Source of the DNA: an uncultured Paracoccaceae bacterium
GTDB taxonomy: Bacteria; Pseudomonadota; Alphaproteobacteria; Rhodobacterales; Rhodobacteraceae
Direction: 5' to 3'
Assembly (NCBI GenBank): GCA_947503775.1
Contig: CANNFE010000002.1
Coordinates: 248,001 to 312,000 of the forward strand
Length of the DNA stretch: 64,000 nucleotides
Of the stretch, positions 60,882 through 64,000 are shown one piece after another (position 1 is the first letter of the stretch; every line of letters starts with the position of its first letter). Under the pieces are notes generated by a model, which worked only from the letters and a program-made list of their open reading frames with translations, did no database searches and was not told the origin of the DNA. Made by a program: the position numbers and the translations under genes.

Positions 60882-61913
60882 ATGACGGAGTGCGTGGTCG
60901 AGCTCGATGGGGTGTGGAAGGTATTCGGCGCGGCGGCGGACGACACCATTGCCGCAGCCAAGTCCGAGGGCCTGACAAAGGCCGAAGCGTTGGCGAAATT
61001 CCAGACCGTCATCGGGGTGCGCGATGCCAGTTTCGAGGTCGCGCGCGGCGAAATCTTTTGCATCATGGGCCTCTCCGGGTCGGGCAAGTCGACGCTGGTA
61101 CGCCATGTGAACCGGCTGATCGAGCCGTCCGCCGGGACGATCCGCGTTCTGGGCGAGGATGTCGGCGCGATGAGCCCGAAGGTGCTGCGCGAGATGCGCG
61201 CCAAGCATATCGGGATGGTCTTTCAGCATATGGCGCTGATGCCGCATCGGTCGGTTCTGGACAACGTCGCCTACCCGCTGGAGATCCGGGATATCCCGAA
61301 ATCCAAGCGATGGGCCATTTCGGAATACACGCTGGGGCTGGTCGATCTGGCCGGCTACGAGGATCGGCTGCCCAAGGAGCTGTCGGGCGGCATGCAGCAG
61401 CGGGTCGGGATCGCCCGGGCGCTGGCCTCCGATCCCGAGATCCTGCTGATGGACGAGCCTTTCAGCGCGCTTGATCCGTTGATCCGGCTGCAATTGCAGG
61501 ACCAGTTCAAGACGCTGGTGCGCGATCTGAACAAGTCGACGCTATTCATCACGCACGATCTGGACGAGGCGATCCGGATCGGTCATCGCATCGCGATCAT
61601 GAAGGACGGGGTGATCGTGCAGATCGGCACCCCCGAAGAGATCGTGACCTCGCCCGCCGACGATTACGTGCGCGAATTCGTGCAAGGCATCTCGCGGCTC
61701 AAGCTGGTGAAGGCGCATACGATCATGACGCCGCTGAACGGGAGCCCGCCGCCCGGTGATGCGATCCGCGTCGATGGCGAGGCAGATCTGGATGCGCTGA
61801 TCGATGTGTCGGTCGGCACGACCCATCCGCTGGTCGTGCAGGAGGCCGGGCAGGATGTGGGCACGATCGACAAGACCGTTCTGCTGCGCGGGATACAAGG
61901 GGGCAAGGCATGA
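60882..61913 (+). CDS. Glycine-betaine-type ABC transporter ATP-binding protein (ProV family)
   Basis: 343 residues. Walker A GLSGSGKSTLVRHVNRL, the Q-loop IGMVFQHMALMPHRSV, signature ELSGGMQQRVGIARALA, Walker B ILLMDEPFSALDPL, and LFITHDLDEAIRIGH. The IGTPEEIVTSPADDYVREFV segment and a C-terminal extension (about 270-343), probably a reduced CBS-like regulatory region, are typical of ProV/OpuAA. Its stop overlaps the permease ATG (61910-61913). Confidence 0.9.
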   Translation: MTECVVELDGVWKVFGAAADDTIAAAKSEGLTKAEALAKFQTVIGVRDASFEVARGEIFCIMGLSGSGKSTLVRHVNRLIEPSAGTIRVLGEDVGAMSPKVLREMRAKHIGMVFQHMALMPHRSVLDNVAYPLEIRDIPKSKRWAISEYTLGLVDLAGYEDRLPKELSGGMQQRVGIARALASDPEILLMDEPFSALDPLIRLQLQDQFKTLVRDLNKSTLFITHDLDEAIRIGHRIAIMKDGVIVQIGTPEEIVTSPADDYVREFVQGISRLKLVKAHTIMTPLNGSPPPGDAIRVDGEADLDALIDVSVGTTHPLVVQEAGQDVGTIDKTVLLRGIQGGKA

Positions 61914-63493
61914 CCATGACATTGGACGAGACCCCGAAGTCAGGCGGCCCGCAGGAGGGCGCGACCGGCGCGGTGCGGGATATCGAGGTCGATCGCGAAA
62001 CGCTCGATGCGTCGATCGCGGAATTCGCGGGGCCGAATGCGGATTACTACGCCAAGGCGTTTCACACGATCCACGACACGACCGGGTGGTTCCCGCGCAC
62101 GTTCAACCGCGCGGCCGCGCTGGCCGGACCGTTCTGGGCGGCTGCCCGGGGCGCCTGGGGGATCTTCTGGGCGTTCCTGATCCTCGAGATCATCGCCTTC
62201 GTGCAGATTGGACGGGGCACCTGGGGCGAGCTGGGGGCGGATCAGCTTGTGCAGGCCGACCGGCAGGCGGCCCGGGCGGCCGATTTCCAGACCCGCGCGG
62301 ACGAGGCGATTGCCGCCGGTGAAGACGGGACGCGGTTTCAGACGCTGGCCGACAATCTGGGCCGCGCCGCCGAACGCTCCCGCGAGGCGGCGGAGGCCGC
62401 TGCGGCGGATGCGCAGTTGATCCTGCTGACCGGGCTGGCGATGCTGCTGGTGTTGAGGCTCGCGCAGGGCTTTTACGCCAACATCGTCTATGAGGCGCAA
62501 TATTCGCGCTGGCGCGTGACGCCCGATGCTGTCCCGTCAGGGCTGAGCAAGCGCAACCTTTTTCTGGGCGCGGCGCTGGGTCTCGTGGTGATCCCGCTGA
62601 CCGTCTACCGCTTTACGGTCGAAGGGGTGGCGGACTGGATCACCGAATTTCCCGCCGATCCCGATATCTATTCGACCTCGGCCCGCTGGCTGGAGGGGGT
62701 GATCGACGATGCCGCCCGAAGCGGGGCTGGCGCGTTCGACGGGATCGTTCTTCTGGTGCGGCGGGTTCTGGATGCGATCAGCCTGGCGCTGATCGGCACG
62801 CCCTGGCTTGTTGTCATGTCGGTCATCATCGTCGTCGGGTGGCGGGCTGCGGGGCCGCGGGTGGCGATCTTTACCGCTGCCGCGCTCGCCTACATTGCCT
62901 TTCTGGGCTATTGGGAAATCGCGATGGAGACGGTCGCCCTTGTCGGGGCGGCGGTGGTTCTGTGCGTCATCATCGGCATTCCGCTGGGGATCTGGTTCGG
63001 CAAGTCCAAGCGCGCCTACAGCTTCGCGGAGCCGGTGCTGGATCTGATGCAAACGCTGCCGGCCTTCGTCTATCTGATCCCGATCATCGCCTTTTTCGGC
63101 ACGGGCAACCCGCCGGGTATTCTGGCGACGATCATCTTCGGGATGCCGCCGGTCATTCGCCTGACCGCTTTGGGCATGCGCGGCGTGCCCGACACGATCA
63201 AGGAGGCGGCGACGGCCTTTGGCGCGACGCGCTGGCAGCTTTTGAAGGACGTGGAGCTGCCTTTGGCGTTGCCCTCGATCATGACGGGGGTGAACCAGAC
63301 GATCCTGATGTGCCTGTCGATGGTCGTGATCATCTCGCTCATTGGCGGGGGCGGTCTGGGGCAGGTGATCCTCGAGGCCTTGCAGTTTGCGGCCAAGGGT
63401 CCGGGTCTGCTGGGCGGGTTCGCCATTCTTTTCGTCGCCATGGTCATCGACCGCATCGTGCAGGGCGCGTTCCGCCGCGCCGATCAACGCTAG
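61910..63493 (+). CDS. Glycine-betaine-type ABC transporter permease (ProW family) with large N-terminal extension
   Basis: 527 residues, well above the 280-350 of typical ProW. The first 300 residues hold a cytoplasmic start (about 1-70), several membrane helices and an Ala/Arg-rich probable coiled coil (ADEAIAAGEDGTRFQTLADN, then LGRAAERSREAAEAAAADAQ). The permease domain (about 330-525) has the QTLPAFVYLIPIIAFFGTGN motif and an EAA loop in IKEAATAFGATRWQLLKDVE, LPLALPSIMTGVNQT. Coupled to the ATPase gene. The extension may contact the binding protein or sense osmotic state. Confidence 0.88.
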   Translation: MTMTLDETPKSGGPQEGATGAVRDIEVDRETLDASIAEFAGPNADYYAKAFHTIHDTTGWFPRTFNRAAALAGPFWAAARGAWGIFWAFLILEIIAFVQIGRGTWGELGADQLVQADRQAARAADFQTRADEAIAAGEDGTRFQTLADNLGRAAERSREAAEAAAADAQLILLTGLAMLLVLRLAQGFYANIVYEAQYSRWRVTPDAVPSGLSKRNLFLGAALGLVVIPLTVYRFTVEGVADWITEFPADPDIYSTSARWLEGVIDDAARSGAGAFDGIVLLVRRVLDAISLALIGTPWLVVMSVIIVVGWRAAGPRVAIFTAAALAYIAFLGYWEIAMETVALVGAAVVLCVIIGIPLGIWFGKSKRAYSFAEPVLDLMQTLPAFVYLIPIIAFFGTGNPPGILATIIFGMPPVIRLTALGMRGVPDTIKEAATAFGATRWQLLKDVELPLALPSIMTGVNQTILMCLSMVVIISLIGGGGLGQVILEALQFAAKGPGLLGGFAILFVAMVIDRIVQGAFRRADQR

Positions 63494-63519
63494 AGCTATC
63501 GGAAAAGGAGCTGCCGGGA

Positions 63520-64000
63520 ATGCCGTTCACCTATCTCAAGAAAGCCGCGCTTTTGGCAGAGGACGCACAGGCCGATGTGCGCGTGACCGTGGCCGAGATG
63601 CTGGGCCGGTTGCGTGCCGAGGGCGATGCGGCGGCGCTGTCCTATGCCGAACGCCTGGACGGCTGGACCGGCTCTGCCTTGGCGACGCGCGAGGAGATCG
63701 AGGCGGCCTCGGCGCGGGTGTCCCAGACGCTTAAGGACGATATCCGCTTTGCGCATGACAACATCCGCCGCTTTGCGGAGATGCAGAAGGGCACGATCCG
63801 CGACGACGAGATCGAGATTAGGCCGGGGTTCTATGCGGGCCAGCGCAACATCCCGGTTTCGGCGGCGGGCGCCTATGTGCCGGGCGGGCGCTATGCGCAT
63901 GTCGCCTCGGCGCTGATGACGATCACGACGGCCAAGGTGGCGGGCGTGCGGCATGTGGCGGCCTGCTCTCCCCCGAAGCCGGGGGTGGGGATCCCCGATG
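63520..64000 (+). CDS. Histidinol-dehydrogenase-family (HpsN-like) enzyme, N-terminal part
   Basis: Begins at ATG 63520 after AAGGAG, 26 bases past the permease, and runs off the window at residue 160 with no stop. MPFTYLKKAALLAEDAQADV, FAHDNIRRFAEMQKGTI and AGAYVPGGRYAHVASALMTI match the first half of HisD-like dehydrogenases and align well with the enzyme at 15607-16914. Its place in an operon with a sulfo-lyase-like enzyme and a betaine-type importer favours a catabolic dehydrogenase acting on a sulfonate, rather than histidine synthesis. The zinc ligands lie beyond the window. Confidence 0.82.
   Translation, partial: MPFTYLKKAALLAEDAQADVRVTVAEMLGRLRAEGDAAALSYAERLDGWTGSALATREEIEAASARVSQTLKDDIRFAHDNIRRFAEMQKGTIRDDEIEIRPGFYAGQRNIPVSAAGAYVPGGRYAHVASALMTITTAKVAGVRHVAACSPPKPGVGIPD

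Overview
This 64-kb, high-GC, gene-dense window looks like the chromosome of an alphaproteobacterium of the Roseobacter/Rhodobacteraceae type. The evidence is a combination: a DciA-like DUF721 protein next to mutY, a waaA-lpxK-DUF4170 group, a split pqiAABC operon, TRAP and tripartite tricarboxylate (TTT) transporters, AlkB, and HpsN-like dehydrogenases. The only RNA gene recognised is tRNA-Arg(CCT). No rRNA, insertion sequence, prophage or CRISPR array was seen.

Layout. 1-7.8 kb: tail of a peptide-type substrate-binding protein, a large OmpA-family protein, a secreted alpha/beta hydrolase on the minus strand, then a four-gene peptide/nickel-type ABC transporter. 7.9-12.0 kb: pqiA-pqiA-pqiB-pqiC envelope lipid-transport operon. 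12.0-13.6 kb: GT-C-like membrane protein. 13.6-14.6 kb: decayed gene remnants. 14.6-21.6 kb: minus-strand catabolic operon (TTT transporter, AtuA-like protein, DUF4387, HpsN-like dehydrogenase, zinc alcohol dehydrogenase) in which tctA carries a one-base frameshift. 22-28 kb: LacI regulator, tRNA-Arg, enone reductase, alkB, mutY, DUF721, dsbA-like. 27.8-36.7 kb: minus-strand housekeeping block (lpxK, waaA, DUF4170, a frameshifted DUF4239-like gene, cysQ, pmbA, recQ, Crp/Fnr regulator, YggT). 36.8-42.6 kb: thioesterase, UMF1-type MFS protein, mepA, phytase-like esterase, YhhQ, a tiny peptide gene with an extreme Shine-Dalgarno, SpoIIAA-like protein, arfB. 42.6-48 kb: lower-GC accessory zone with a short tandem repeat, a Trp-rich mini-ORF, the darTG toxin-antitoxin pair behind pncB, and an LGFP-repeat metalloprotease.

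48-64 kb is the most distinctive region. A NodB-like protein and a formyltransferase-like protein form a coupled pair. A LysR gene diverges from a TRAP transporter operon that ends in a dimethylformamidase-like amidohydrolase. A second LysR gene diverges from an operon encoding a cysteate sulfo-lyase/D-cysteine desulfhydrase-like PLP enzyme, a DegT aminotransferase, an Asp/Glu-racemase-like protein, a glycine-betaine-type ABC transporter and a second HpsN-like dehydrogenase that runs off the end. Stop/start overlaps link most of these genes. The gene set suggests uptake and breakdown of small zwitterionic, amidic or sulfonated compounds, but the substrates cannot be read from sequence.
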